Positions 52,661-62,453 are shown, numbered from the stretch's first letter. The stretch is DNA of 64,000 nt from Oxalobacteraceae bacterium AB_14 (GCA_000381565.1 KB906725.1:2837093-2901092); one strand, 5' to 3'. Made by a program: numbers and translations. The notes: a model not told the origin generated them from the letters alone.

Positions 52661-53754
52661 GCGCGCGGCGCGTGGTGATCACCGGCCTGGGGGCGATCTC
52701 CTCCCTGGGCGTCGGCGCCGACCATAATCGACCGCTTCGCCCTGCTGGGCTGGGCCGCCGCCAGCGAGGCGCTGGCCCAGGCCGGCCTGGACCCCCGCGT
52801 CGCTCCCGAGCGCAGCGGCGTGTTCTGGGGCAGCGGCATGGGCGGCGCGCTCACCGTTGAATCCGGCTATGTCGACCTGTTCGTCGACGGCAAGACCCCG
52901 TGCGGCCGATGTCGGTCGTGGCCGGCATGACCAACGCGGCGGCCGCGCAGATCGCCTTGCGTTGCGGCTTCAAGGGCAGCGTCAACAACTACAGCAGCGC
53001 CTGCGTATCGTCGGCGCAAGCCATCGGCGAGGCTTACCGCCACATCCGCCACGGCTACGCCGACCGCGTGCTGGCCGGCGGCTCGGAAGCCTTGCTGAGC
53101 TACGGCGTGGTCAGTGCCTGGGACGCGCTGCGCGTGCTGGCGCCGCTCGACGCCCAGCACCCCGAGCGCTCGTGCCGGCCGTTCTCGGCCGGCCGTGGCG
53201 GCCTGGTGCTGGGCGAGGCGGGCGCCGCCGTCATGCTGGAATCGCTGGAGTCGGCGCAGGCGCGCGGCGCCACCATCCTGGCCGATCTGCTCGCCTACGG
53301 CGCCAGCAACGACGCCGCCCACATCACCAAGCCCGACGCCGACGGCCAGCAACGGGCGATGCGGCAGGCGCTGGAACAGTCCGGCCTGCCGCCGTCGGCG
53401 ATCGGCTACATCAACGCCCACGGCGCCGGCACGCCGGCCGGCGACGTCGCCGAGGCCACCTCGATCAAGCAAGCCTTCGGCGCGGCGGCGCGCGAGCTGC
53501 TGGTCAGCTCCACCAAGTCCATGCACGGCCATACGCTGGGCGCGGCCGGCGCGCTGGAATTCGTGCTGACCACCCAGGCCGTGCACCACGGCGCGGTGCC
53601 GCCGACCGCCTTCCTGGACCGCCCCGATCCCGAATGCGACCTCGATTTCGTGCCGCGCGAGTGCCGGCGCGGGCTGACCTTGCAGGCGGCGATATCCAAT
53701 TCCTTCGCCTTCGGCGGCAGCAATGTCGCGCTGATCGTCGGCGCTTTCCGATGA
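52657..53754 (+). pseudogene. Beta-ketoacyl-ACP synthase (FabF-like), two internal lesions
   Basis: The start RRVVITGLGAISSLGVGA is in frame 1 to about 52722. The text jumps to another frame (DRFALLGWAAASEALAQAGL, with about 60-80 codons missing between), then returns to frame 1 near 52900 (VRPMSVVAGMTNAAAAQIAL) with a further loss. The rest is clean to 53754 and keeps all catalytic residues: Cys in NYSSACVSSAQ, His in INAHGAGTPAGD and His in STKSMHGHTLGAAGA. Without the middle it cannot fold normally. Confidence 0.82.
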
Positions 53755-54406
53755 GCGCTGCTGGCCGGCGGTTGGCCTTGCTGGCGCTGCTGTGCGCCGG
53801 CGGCGCGCAGGCGCAGCTGGTGGGCGATGTCGGACTGGGCGCCAGCGTGGCGCCGGCAGCGTGGTCCCGTACGCCAACTTCGATTACGGGCCGGTGTTTG
53901 CGCGCATCGATACCTTCGGCGTCAAGCTGGCGCCGGTCGGCCATGGCAGTGTCGAACTGTTGACGCGGGTAATGGAAGACGGCTACCGCGGCAGCGCGCC
54001 GCCGCACGCGCAGCAGCGCTCGTCGGTACCGCTGGGCCTGGGCACCTTGCCGGTGACGCCGGCCGGCGCCTTCATGGGCAATCTGTATCGCGACCTCGGC
54101 AAATCGCACGGCGCCATGCTGGACCTGATGTATGCGGCGGAAATCGAGCGGGGCCGCTACGCCTTTTATCCGCAGGCGGGCATCGAGTACCGTTCCGCCA
54201 ACTACGTGCGCTACGACGATGGCGTCGCGCGCTCGGCCAGCAATCCGTTCGCCGGCCTGCTGGTGGAGGCGCAGCTGGGCGGGCACTGCTACCTGGTCGC
54301 CAACCTGCGCCGCAGCTGGCTCGATGCGTCCATCCGCAGCAATCCCGCCGTGCGCCGCGGTGCGCTCGATTCCGGCTTGGTGGCGGTCAGCTACCGCTTC
54401 GACTGA
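53751..54406 (+). pseudogene. MipA/OmpV-family outer-membrane protein, frameshifted
   Basis: The ATG at 53751 overlaps the ketosynthase stop. The signal peptide (RRLALLALLCAGGAQAQ) and VGDVGLGASVAP are in one frame. Near 53860 the text shifts to another frame (VVPYANFDYGPVFARIDTFG) and runs to 54406 (GLVAVSYRFD, a typical beta-barrel end). A short deletion at the shift is likely. MipA-type barrels are outer-membrane proteins; this copy is broken unless the shift is an assembly error. Confidence 0.75.
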
Positions 54407-54452
54407 AAATACTCAATGCGCAGAAGAGCTACCTCGGACAACTGCAGGGCGC

Positions 54453-54915
54453 CTACTCTTCATCATATATGTCCTTGATCATTTTGACGGTGGCCACGCC
54501 TTTATGCTTACGGTCCTTGCCATGTTCAACGATGGCGCCAGTGGCCAAGTCCAGGATACGTCGCCCGATCTGTTGATTTTGTAATTGGGCGTTGACGCCT
54601 AACCTGGCGTTGGAAGCGCGCGGTAACTGCTGAATCCTGAGCCGCGCGAACACGCCCGGCAAGCTTGGTGGTCTTGGCTCGTTGGGTGTCCGATATGGGG
54701 GTGGAAATTGCGTTGCGTATAACTTTAGCAGTGTTGTTTCTCAGCTCAAGCACCTGCTTTGCACCGGCTTTGAACTGAACTGTCGCAGCGGCGACTTCTC
54801 CGCGCGATGCGGTAGTAAGGACAAAAGCTCCACTTCTGCCAACTTTTTTAGCTGACAGCGCCACAACTCCAGCTTGGGAGCGGTAAAGCCAACGAGTGTT
54901 CTTTTTCGAGTCCAT
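54453..54915 (-). pseudogene. Frameshifted hypothetical gene
   Basis: The text from ATG 54915 (MDSKKNTRWLYRSQAGVVAL and AFVLTTASRGEVAAATVQFK) loses natural composition after about 54665. Another frame then takes over with ASNARLGVNAQLQNQQIGRR and HKGVATVKMIKDIYDEE, ending at 54453. Together they would give about 150 residues. I do not recognise the family. The first frame alone would stop at 54526. It is convergent with the MipA remnant. Confidence 0.5.
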
Positions 54916-55024
54916 GGTCGGATAATAGACCACCCGTATCGGGAGGGGTGCATTGTCTTAACAGCGATCGGTGTCTGCCATAGCGTAAAATATCGCGCCT
55001 CCACTTAGCTTAACGCCGTTCCCG

Positions 55025-55936
55025 ATGATTTCTGGTTTGATTCATCCCATTGCTGCAGCAGACTTCCGCCCGGACCTGGTCCGCTGGCGCCAGCTCGTCA
55101 CGCCCGCGTGGCTGGCGGCGTTGACGGCGGGCGCCCGGGTGGAGGCAGCGCCGCTGGCGGACTGGCGCCTGTTCGAGGTCGGCTGCGGCGGCGCCGCGCT
55201 GTTCGAGCAAGCCCATATTCCGGGCGCCGCCTATCTCGACACCTGCGACATCGAGCAGCAACCCTTGTGGAACAAGGTCTCCGACCAAGCCCTGCTGGCG
55301 CTGCTGCTGGCGCGCGGCGTGCGCCACGACACCACCGTCATTCTCTACGGCCGCAACAACCTGGCGGCCGCGCGGCTGGCCCACCTGCTGCTGTACGCCG
55401 GCGTGGCCGACGTGCGCCTGCTCGACGGCGGCTATGCGCGCTGGCTGGCCGGCGCCCACCCGTGCGCGCGCGGAGCGGCGGCGGCGCGCGCGGCCGCGCC
55501 CGACTTCGGCGTCGGCCTCCCCGCGCATCCCGAATACCTGGCCGGCACCGCGCAGGTGCGGGCCCTGCTGGACGGCGGCGCCGGCGTGCTGGCCAGCGTC
55601 CGCACCAGGGCCGAGTTCATGGGCCAAGTCTCCGGCTACAGCTACATCGCCGCCGGCGACATCCCCGGCGCGCGCTGGGGCAGGGCGGGCGAGGACGGCG
55701 ACGTCAACAGCATGAGCGCCTACCACCGCGCCGACGGCAGCCTGAAGCCGGCGGCCGACATCGCCGCGCCATGGGCCGAGCACGGCATCGGGCCCGGCAG
55801 GCCGACCATCTTCTACTGCGGCACCGGCTGGCGCGCCTCGATGGCCTTCTTCTACGCCTGGCTGATGGGCTGGCCCGAGATCAGCGTCTACGACGGCGGC
55901 TGGTTCGAGTGGAGCCAGACCGCACCGCCGGCCTGA
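55025..55936 (+). CDS. Two-domain rhodanese-like sulfurtransferase
   Basis: 303 residues. Two rhodanese domains: the inactive first half (LFEVGCGGAALFEQAHIPGAAYLDT, then DVRLLDGGYARWLAGAHP) and the second with the active-site loop FYCGTGWRAS (catalytic Cys) and VYDGGWFEWSQ at the end. The loop differs from the CRKGVT and CGSGVT loops of the best-known thiosulfate and mercaptopyruvate enzymes, so the donor is uncertain. There is no signal peptide. It is a single gene away from the sulfide locus. Confidence 0.88.
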   Translation: MISGLIHPIAAADFRPDLVRWRQLVTPAWLAALTAGARVEAAPLADWRLFEVGCGGAALFEQAHIPGAAYLDTCDIEQQPLWNKVSDQALLALLLARGVRHDTTVILYGRNNLAAARLAHLLLYAGVADVRLLDGGYARWLAGAHPCARGAAAARAAAPDFGVGLPAHPEYLAGTAQVRALLDGGAGVLASVRTRAEFMGQVSGYSYIAAGDIPGARWGRAGEDGDVNSMSAYHRADGSLKPAADIAAPWAEHGIGPGRPTIFYCGTGWRASMAFFYAWLMGWPEISVYDGGWFEWSQTAPPA

Positions 55937-56012
55937 ACCGCGTCCAACTTTCCATACAAGCCCTGTTCCTGGCGTCTGGATTTCGGGGCGCCTGCCGCGC
56001 CCCGTCAAATGT

Positions 56013-56036
56013 TTCTAAAATGAATTATATTTAGAA
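56013..56036. promoter_or_regulatory. Possible DctD-type activator site
   Basis: The inverted repeat TTCTAAA-N10-TTTAGAA lies in an A+T-rich patch 38 bp before the sigma-54 -24 element. It is the only clear dyad between the rhodanese gene and the symporter. The distance is short for an enhancer, so this is tentative. Confidence 0.45.
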
Positions 56037-56073
56037 TCAAGGACTTGCTTCCGAATTTATGTCTGTCAAAGGC

Positions 56074-56089
56074 TGGCACAGCCATTGCT
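56074..56089 (+). promoter_or_regulatory. Sigma-54 promoter of the dicarboxylate symporter
   Basis: TGGCACA-GCCA-TTGCT is a near-perfect -24/-12 element. The predicted start of transcription is about 56100, which rules out the in-frame start at 56059 and supports GTG 56152. Confidence 0.85.
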
Positions 56090-56151
56090 ATGTAGCCCAC
56101 ACCCGCCTGCGCTTGCTGAGCGGTGACGACAACAAAAACCGGAGAAGCCAA

Positions 56152-57423
56152 GTGAAAAAGAAACGCCCATTAACCCTCTACATCCTGATCGCCATGGTAC
56201 TCGGCGTGCTGGTCGGCTATGCCTGCCACTACACCTTCCCCGACAAGGCACTCAGTGCCGACATCGCCAGCCACATCTCGATCGTCACCGACGTGTTCCT
56301 GCGGTTGATCAAGATGATCATTTCGCTGCTGGTGTTCTCCACGCTGGCGGTCGGGATTGCCCACATGGGCGACGCCAAGGCGGCCGGCCGGGTCGGCATC
56401 AAGGCCATGGGCTGGTTCGTGATCGCTTCGCTGGTGTCGCTGACCCTGGGCATGGTGCTGTCGAACTTCATGCAGCTCGGTTCCCACCTGGGCCTGCCGC
56501 TGCCGCCGGTCGACGCCGCCACCGGCCTGAAAACCGCGGCCTTCACGCTGAAGGACTTCGTCAGCCACATGGTGCCGAAGTCGCCGATCGAGGCGATGGC
56601 CAACAACGAGATCCTGCAAGTGCTGGTGTTCGCCATCTTCTTCGGCAGCGCGCTGAGCGCCATGGGCGAGGCCGGCGCCAAGCTGACCACCGTGATCGAC
56701 CAGCTGGCCCAGGTGATGCTGCGCATCACCGGCGCCATCATGAACCTGGCCCCGCTGGCCGTGTTCGCCGCGATGGCCTCGGTCATCACCACCAACGGCC
56801 TGGGCATCCTGGCCACCTTCGCCAAGTTCATGGGCGGCTTCTACCTGGGCCTGGTGTGCCTGTGGGCGCTGCTGATCCTGGGCGGCTTCGCCTTCATCGG
56901 CAAGCGCGTGTTCCGCCTGATGGTGCTGATCCGCGAACCTTTCCTGCTGGCGTTCTCGACCGCTAGCTCGGAAGCGGCCTATCCCAAACTGCTGGTGGCG
57001 CTGGACCAGTTCGGCGTGCAGCGCAAGATTTCCAGCTTCGTCATGCCGATGGGCTATTCCTTCAACCTGGACGGCTCGATGATGTACTGCACCTTCGCCG
57101 TGCTGTTCATCACCCAGGCCTACGGCATCGACCTGTCGCTGGGCACCCAGATCACCATGTTGCTGTTGCTGATGGTGACCTCGAAAGGCATCGCCGGCGT
57201 GCCGCGCGCCTCGCTGGTGGTGATCGCCGCCACGCTGAACCAGTTCCACATTCCGGAAGCGGGCCTCTTGCTGTTGATGGGCATCGACCAGTTCCTGGAC
57301 ATGGGCCGCTCGGCCACCAACGCGGTCGGCAACGCCGTCGCGACCGCCGTGGTCGCCAAGTGGGAAGGCGCTCTGGAACAAGAAGTGGAACAACCTGTCG
57401 TCGCCACGATGCGTGCGGCTTGA
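56152..57423 (+). CDS. Dicarboxylate/amino-acid:cation symporter (DctA/GltP-like)
   Basis: 423 residues from GTG 56152 with GGAGAAG upstream, downstream of the predicted transcript start. Eight membrane helices plus hairpins. Family motifs are FSTASSEAAYPKLLVAL (serine-rich hairpin), MPMGYSFNLDGSMMY and SKGIAGVPRASLVV. It imports C4-dicarboxylates or acidic amino acids with protons or sodium. A porin, a DctB-like kinase and a DctD-like sigma-54 activator follow on the same strand, which points to C4-dicarboxylates. Confidence 0.92.
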   Translation: MKKKRPLTLYILIAMVLGVLVGYACHYTFPDKALSADIASHISIVTDVFLRLIKMIISLLVFSTLAVGIAHMGDAKAAGRVGIKAMGWFVIASLVSLTLGMVLSNFMQLGSHLGLPLPPVDAATGLKTAAFTLKDFVSHMVPKSPIEAMANNEILQVLVFAIFFGSALSAMGEAGAKLTTVIDQLAQVMLRITGAIMNLAPLAVFAAMASVITTNGLGILATFAKFMGGFYLGLVCLWALLILGGFAFIGKRVFRLMVLIREPFLLAFSTASSEAAYPKLLVALDQFGVQRKISSFVMPMGYSFNLDGSMMYCTFAVLFITQAYGIDLSLGTQITMLLLLMVTSKGIAGVPRASLVVIAATLNQFHIPEAGLLLLMGIDQFLDMGRSATNAVGNAVATAVVAKWEGALEQEVEQPVVATMRAA

Positions 57424-57445
57424 AATAACTAGTGGAGACTGAACG

Positions 57446-58441
57446 ATGCAACAGTATGTGATGAGCGCATTGGCGCTGGGTCTGGTGGCGGCAATGCCTG
57501 CGCAAGCGCAATCGAGCCTGACCGTGTACGGCGTGGCCGACGCCGGCCTGGTGATCGAGCGCGGCGGCGCCGCCGGCAAGCTGCAAAACATCAGCAGCGG
57601 CGTGGGCTCCGGCTCGCGCATCGGCTTCAAGGGCAAGGAAGACCTGGGCGGCGGCATGAGCGCCGGCTTCGTGCTCGAGAACGGCTTCACCATCGACACC
57701 GGCGCCGCCGGGCAGGGCGGCCTGCTGTTCGGCCGCCAAGCCTATGTCTGCCTGTCCGGCAAGGCCGGCGCGCTCAGCATGGGACGCCAGTACATGCCGT
57801 ACTACAAGGCACTGCGCGACGTGGCCGATCCCTTCGTCACCGGCTTCGCCGGCAATGCGCAGAACGTCTTCTTCCCCAGCACCCGGGTCGACAACTCGGT
57901 CGAGTACATCACGCCGCGCTATCGAGGCTTCTCGGCCGACGTGATGGTCGGCTTCGGGGAGACGGCTGGCGACAGCGCCAGGAACCGCAGCATCGGCGGC
58001 TCGGCCAGCTACGACAACGGCCCGCTGAACCTGGTGTTGGCCCACCATCAGCGCGACAACGCGCTGGCCACCGCGCGCACCCGCTACACCATACTGGCCG
58101 GACGCTACCGCGTCGACGGCGTGACCGGCCACGCGGCCTACGCGCGCAACCAGGACCTGCTCGGCGTCACCAGCCGCGATGCGCTGCTGGGCGTGAGCGT
58201 GGCGGCGGGAGCGGGCAAGTTCCTCGCTTCCTACATCGACCATCGCGACGACTCGGCCGCGCACCAGCGTTCGCGCCAGGCGGCGATCGGCTACCTGCAT
58301 CCGCTGTCGGTGCGTACCGACCTGTACACTGCTTACGGCCGCATCCTCAACCGCAACGGCGCCAATTTCCACGTCGGCACGGCGACCGACAGCGGCACCG
58401 GCACCACCGGATTCAACCTCGGCGTGCGCCATGTGTTTTAA
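57446..58441 (+). CDS. Gram-negative porin (betaproteobacterial OmpC-like)
   Basis: 331 residues. Signal peptide (MSALALGLVAAMPAQAQ), then SSLTVYGVADAGLVIERGG, the usual start of betaproteobacterial trimeric porins. The pattern FGRQAYVCLSGKAGALSMGRQ and the C-terminal GVRHVF with terminal Phe are as required for outer-membrane insertion. It lies 22 bp after the symporter, so outer- and inner-membrane uptake steps are probably cotranscribed. Confidence 0.93.
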   Translation: MQQYVMSALALGLVAAMPAQAQSSLTVYGVADAGLVIERGGAAGKLQNISSGVGSGSRIGFKGKEDLGGGMSAGFVLENGFTIDTGAAGQGGLLFGRQAYVCLSGKAGALSMGRQYMPYYKALRDVADPFVTGFAGNAQNVFFPSTRVDNSVEYITPRYRGFSADVMVGFGETAGDSARNRSIGGSASYDNGPLNLVLAHHQRDNALATARTRYTILAGRYRVDGVTGHAAYARNQDLLGVTSRDALLGVSVAAGAGKFLASYIDHRDDSAAHQRSRQAAIGYLHPLSVRTDLYTAYGRILNRNGANFHVGTATDSGTGTTGFNLGVRHVF

Positions 58442-58479
58442 TGTGAGCGGATGAAACTACAATAACAACAGGGGAGTTT

Positions 58480-60354
58480 ATGGCCGCAGCAGCGCAGACC
58501 GACTTGCCGTCACGGCCGGGCCGCCGGCAGCTGCGCCGGGTCGCGCCGTGGGGGCTGGTGCTGCTGTGCTGCCTGGCGGTGGCGCTGCTGGCCTGGCGCT
58601 GGACCGAAAGCGCAGCCACCGACAAGCTGCGCCTGGCCGGCGCCCAGCGGCTCGACAGCTACGCCGTCAGCCTGGAAAACCTGCTGTCCAAGTACGACTT
58701 CCTGCCCGGCACGCTGGAACTGAACAAGGACGTCATCGCCCTGCTGCAACAGCCCGGCGATGAAGCCGTGCGCGCCGAGGTCAACGCCTACCTGGAACAG
58801 GTCAACCGCCTGTCCCGCTCGACCACCATCTACATCGTCAACCTGCAGGGCCTGACCCAGGCGTCGAGCAACTGGCGCCAGCCGGACAGCTTTGTCGGCG
58901 ACAACGTCGCCTTCCGTCCCTATGTGCGCGATGCGCTGCGGCGCGCGCCGGGCGGCTTCTACGGTGTCGGCACCACGCGCGGCGAGCCGGGCTACTTTTT
59001 CGCGCACGGCATTTATCACAACGGCCGCATGCTGGGCGTGGCCACCGTCAAGGTCAACATCGAGACGCTGGAAAGCGGCTGGGTGCAGGGCGCCGACAAG
59101 GTGATGCTGACCGACGCCCACGGGGTCGTGTTCCTGAGCTCGGTGCAGGACTGGAAATACCGCACGCTGGCGCCGCTGTCGGCGCAGGTGTTGCAAGAGC
59201 TGGAAGCGTCGCGCCAGTATTTCTCGCACGCCTTGCTACCCCTGGGCATGCGCGAATTGCGCAAGCTCGACAACGGCGCCACCATCGTCGCCACGCCGGC
59301 GCCGGCCGGACATGCGCGCATGCTCAGCCAGACCCGTTCGCTGGCGCCGCGCAAATGGCAATTCGTCTACCTGTCCGACCTGGCGCCGGCCGAGGCCAGC
59401 GCCCGCAACGCCTTCCTGTTCACGCTGCTGTCGGAAGCGCTGTTGCTGATGCTGGTGCTGTACGCCCGCCAGCGCCGCCGGCTGGGACGGCAACGCCAGC
59501 GCGCGCGCGTGGACTTGCAGCGCGCCTACGACCACCTGGAAACCATGGTGGCCGAGCGCACCGCCAGCCTGCAACAGATGACCCACAACCTGAGCGAGGA
59601 AAATGTCGTGCGCCGCCAGGCCGAGCAGAAGCTGCGGCAGGCGCAGAGCGAGCTGGTCCAGGCTGGCAAGATGGCGGTGCTGGGCCAGATGTCGGCCGAC
59701 ATCACGCACGAGCTGAACCAGCCGCTGACGGCGCTGCGCACCATGTCCGACAACGCCCGCGTGCTGATCGAGCGCGGCCGCCTGGACGAGGCCAAGGACA
59801 ACCTGGCCACCATCTCGGAACTGGTCGGCCGCATGGGCGCGCTGACCGGCCAGTTGCGCCAGTTCGCCCGCAAGTCCGACGCCAGCCTCAGGCCGGTGCC
59901 GGTGGCGGCCGCGATCACCGCCGCGCTGTTCCTGGTGGAGCGGCGGGTGGAGCAGGAGCGGGTCAACTTCCGCATGTCGATGCTGAGCCAGGACGTGTAC
60001 GCGCTGTGCGACAGCAACCGGCTCGAGCAGGTGCTGGTCAACCTGTTCACCAACGCGCTCGACGCCATGACCGGCTGCGAAGTGCGGCAGCTGGCCGTCA
60101 GCGTGACCCGCAGTTTCAACAAAGCCATGATCGCCGTCTCGGACACGGGGCCGGGCATACCGGCATCGGTCCGCAGTCATTTATTCGAACCATTTTTCAC
60201 AACAAAACCGCAAGGGCAGGGCCTCGGCCTTGGACTGGCGATATCCGAGCAGATCATCCGCGAGTTTGGCGGCCAGCTACTGGCCGAATCCACTACCGCG
60301 GGCGGCGCCCGGTTTATCATCGAGTTGCCCATTGCGCAGCAGGAGACAGCATGA
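58480..60354 (+). CDS. DctB-like sensor histidine kinase
   Basis: 624 residues. The first membrane helix (LVLLCCLAVALLAWRW), then a long periplasmic double-Cache-like sensor (about 40-310) and a second helix (NAFLFTLLSEALLLMLVLYA). A coiled coil follows, then HisKA with MSADITHELNQPLTAL (His410) and HATPase with SDTGPGIP and GLGLGLAIS. DctB senses periplasmic C4-dicarboxylates and phosphorylates DctD. The stop overlaps the regulator ATG (ATGA). Confidence 0.92.
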   Translation: MAAAAQTDLPSRPGRRQLRRVAPWGLVLLCCLAVALLAWRWTESAATDKLRLAGAQRLDSYAVSLENLLSKYDFLPGTLELNKDVIALLQQPGDEAVRAEVNAYLEQVNRLSRSTTIYIVNLQGLTQASSNWRQPDSFVGDNVAFRPYVRDALRRAPGGFYGVGTTRGEPGYFFAHGIYHNGRMLGVATVKVNIETLESGWVQGADKVMLTDAHGVVFLSSVQDWKYRTLAPLSAQVLQELEASRQYFSHALLPLGMRELRKLDNGATIVATPAPAGHARMLSQTRSLAPRKWQFVYLSDLAPAEASARNAFLFTLLSEALLLMLVLYARQRRRLGRQRQRARVDLQRAYDHLETMVAERTASLQQMTHNLSEENVVRRQAEQKLRQAQSELVQAGKMAVLGQMSADITHELNQPLTALRTMSDNARVLIERGRLDEAKDNLATISELVGRMGALTGQLRQFARKSDASLRPVPVAAAITAALFLVERRVEQERVNFRMSMLSQDVYALCDSNRLEQVLVNLFTNALDAMTGCEVRQLAVSVTRSFNKAMIAVSDTGPGIPASVRSHLFEPFFTTKPQGQGLGLGLAISEQIIREFGGQLLAESTTAGGARFIIELPIAQQETA

Positions 60355-61682
60355 AAGTATTATTGATCGAAGACGACGCCACCGTGCGCGCCGGCAGCGC
60401 GCAGGCGCTGGACCTGGCGGGCATCGAGGTGCAAGCCTTCCACACCGCCGAACAGGCGCTGGCCCTGGTCACGCCCGGCTTCGGCGGCGTGGTGGTGAGC
60501 GACGTGCGCCTGCCCGGTATGAGCGGGCTGGACCTCATGTCCGCCGTCAAGGCCATCGACGCGCAACTGCCGGTGGTGCTGGTGACCGGCCACGGCGACA
60601 TCACCATGGCCGTCGGCGCCATGCGCGACGGCGCCTACGACTTCATCGCCAAGCCGTATTCGTCGGAGCAGCTGACCGACGTGGTGCAGCGCGCGATGGA
60701 AACCCGGCGGCTGGTGCTGGAAGTGGCCGCGCTGCGCCACCGCATCGAGCACGGCGAGGGCATCGAAGCGACGCTGCTGGGCGATTCGGCGCCGATGCGC
60801 GACCTGCGCCGCCTGATCCTGGACCTGGCCGACGAGCCGGCCGACGTGCTGATCTACGGCGAGACCGGCACCGGCAAGGAGATGGTGGCGCGCTGCCTGC
60901 ACCAGTTCAGCCGCCGCCACCAGCGCCATTTCGTCGCGCTCAATTGCGGGGCGATCCCGGAGACCATCTTCGAGAGCGAGGTCTTCGGCCACGAGTCGGG
61001 CTCCTTCACCGGCGCCGGCAAGCGCCAGATCGGCAAGATCGAGCATGCCGACGGCGGCTCGCTGTTCCTCGACGAGATCGAAAGCCTGCCGATGGCGCTG
61101 CAGGTGAAGATGCTGCGCGTGCTGCAGGAACGCTACGTGGAGCGGCTCGGTTCCAACAGTCCGGTGCCGGTGGATGTGCGGGTGATCGCGGCGGCCAAGG
61201 TCGACCTGAAGGAATGGTCGGACCAGCAGAAGTTCCGCAGCGACCTGTACTACCGCCTGAATCTGATCGTGCTGAACCTGCCGCCGCTGCGCGAGCGGCG
61301 CGAAGACATCCCGCTGCTGTTCGAACACTTCCTGCTGGGCGCCGCCGCGCGCTACAAGCGCAGCGCGCCGCCGGTGCCGGGACCGCTGATGCAGGCGCTG
61401 ATGGCGCACGACTGGCCGGGCAATGTGCGCGAGCTGCGCAACATCGCCGAGCGCTTCGTGCTGGGCTTGTCGAGCGGCGCCGACGGCCTGCTGTCGGCGC
61501 GCAGCATGGCGCCGCTGCCGCTGGCCGATCAGGTGGGCTGCTTCGAACGGGCCGTCATCGAACAGGAATTGCGCCGGGCCAGCGGCAGCGTCACCGAAGT
61601 GAGCACCGCGCTGGGCGTGCCCAAGCAGACGCTGTACTACAAGATGCAGAAGTACGCGCTGACGCCGGACGATTACAAATAG
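60351..61682 (+). CDS. DctD-like sigma-54 response regulator
   Basis: 443 residues. Receiver with Asp51 (VVVSDVRLPGMSG) and Lys in IAKPYSSEQL. AAA+ domain with Walker A GETGTGKE and LFLDEIESLP. C-terminal Fis-type HTH (VTEVSTALGVPKQTLYYKMQKY). The sigma-54 contact loop reads GSFTGA instead of the usual GAFTGA. It should activate the sigma-54 promoter 4.3 kb upstream in front of the symporter. It is translationally coupled to the kinase. Confidence 0.93.
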   Translation: MKVLLIEDDATVRAGSAQALDLAGIEVQAFHTAEQALALVTPGFGGVVVSDVRLPGMSGLDLMSAVKAIDAQLPVVLVTGHGDITMAVGAMRDGAYDFIAKPYSSEQLTDVVQRAMETRRLVLEVAALRHRIEHGEGIEATLLGDSAPMRDLRRLILDLADEPADVLIYGETGTGKEMVARCLHQFSRRHQRHFVALNCGAIPETIFESEVFGHESGSFTGAGKRQIGKIEHADGGSLFLDEIESLPMALQVKMLRVLQERYVERLGSNSPVPVDVRVIAAAKVDLKEWSDQQKFRSDLYYRLNLIVLNLPPLRERREDIPLLFEHFLLGAAARYKRSAPPVPGPLMQALMAHDWPGNVRELRNIAERFVLGLSSGADGLLSARSMAPLPLADQVGCFERAVIEQELRRASGSVTEVSTALGVPKQTLYYKMQKYALTPDDYK

Positions 61683-61685
61683 GCT

Positions 61686-62453
61686 TCAGTTCAGCGATTT
61701 TTCCCCGGGGCGCAACGTCAGGACCTGTACCCCGTTGCGTGTCACGGCCACCGTATGTTCGAACTGTGCGGACAGTTTGCCGTCTGTCGTAACGACCGTC
61801 CAGCCATCGTCTTCGGTGCGCACGGCGCGGCTGCCCTGGTTCAGCATAGGTTCGATGGTGAACACCATGCCTTCCTGCAGTACCAGGCCGGTTTTTGGTT
61901 TTCCCCAATGGAGCACTTGCGGCGGTTCATGCATCTCGCGGCCTATGCCATGTCCGCAGTATTCCCTGACGACGGAATAGCCGCTGCGCCGGGCGTGACG
62001 CTGGATCGCGTGGCCGACATCGCCCAGCCTGGCGCCGGGACGGACAGCGTTGATTCCCATCCACATGGCTTCATACGTCACTTGCACCAGCCGCTTGGCC
62101 AAAGGCGGCACATCGCCGACCAGATAGGTTTTGCTGGAATCGGCAATGTAGCCATTCTTTTCCAGCGTGATATCGAAGTTCACGATATCCCCGCTCTGCA
62201 GGATATCGCCTGGAGATGGAACACCGTGGCACACCACGCTATTGCGGGAGGAGTTCAGCGCATAGGCATAGCCATACTGCCCCTTGCTGGCTGGACGCGC
62301 ATTGAGTTCGTTGACGATGAAGCGATCGACCATGTCGTTGACCTGCATGGTGGACATGCCGATCAGGTCCAACTGGTCCAGGCGGCCGAATACGCTGGCC
62401 AGCAGCTTGCCCGATTCCGCCATCAGCGCGATTTCCTGCGGGCGCTTGGTCAT
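61686..62453 (-). CDS. map: Type I methionine aminopeptidase
   Basis: 255 residues from ATG 62453. Metal ligands are visible: Asp in NFDITLEKNGYIADSSKTY, His in EYCGHGIGREMHEPP, Glu in FTIEPMLNQG and Glu in SAQFEHTVAVT; CHGVPSPGDIL supplies the substrate-site His. It removes the initiator Met from new proteins. The start overlaps the stop of the ParD-like gene (ATGA). It is probably an accessory copy, since housekeeping map usually sits next to rpsB. Confidence 0.93.
   Translation of the reverse strand: MTKRPQEIALMAESGKLLASVFGRLDQLDLIGMSTMQVNDMVDRFIVNELNARPASKGQYGYAYALNSSRNSVVCHGVPSPGDILQSGDIVNFDITLEKNGYIADSSKTYLVGDVPPLAKRLVQVTYEAMWMGINAVRPGARLGDVGHAIQRHARRSGYSVVREYCGHGIGREMHEPPQVLHWGKPKTGLVLQEGMVFTIEPMLNQGSRAVRTEDDGWTVVTTDGKLSAQFEHTVAVTRNGVQVLTLRPGEKSLN

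Noticed and set aside
56059..56151. Upstream in-frame start of the dicarboxylate symporter
   Set aside because: It would lie before the transcript start predicted by the sigma-54 element and has no ribosome site.
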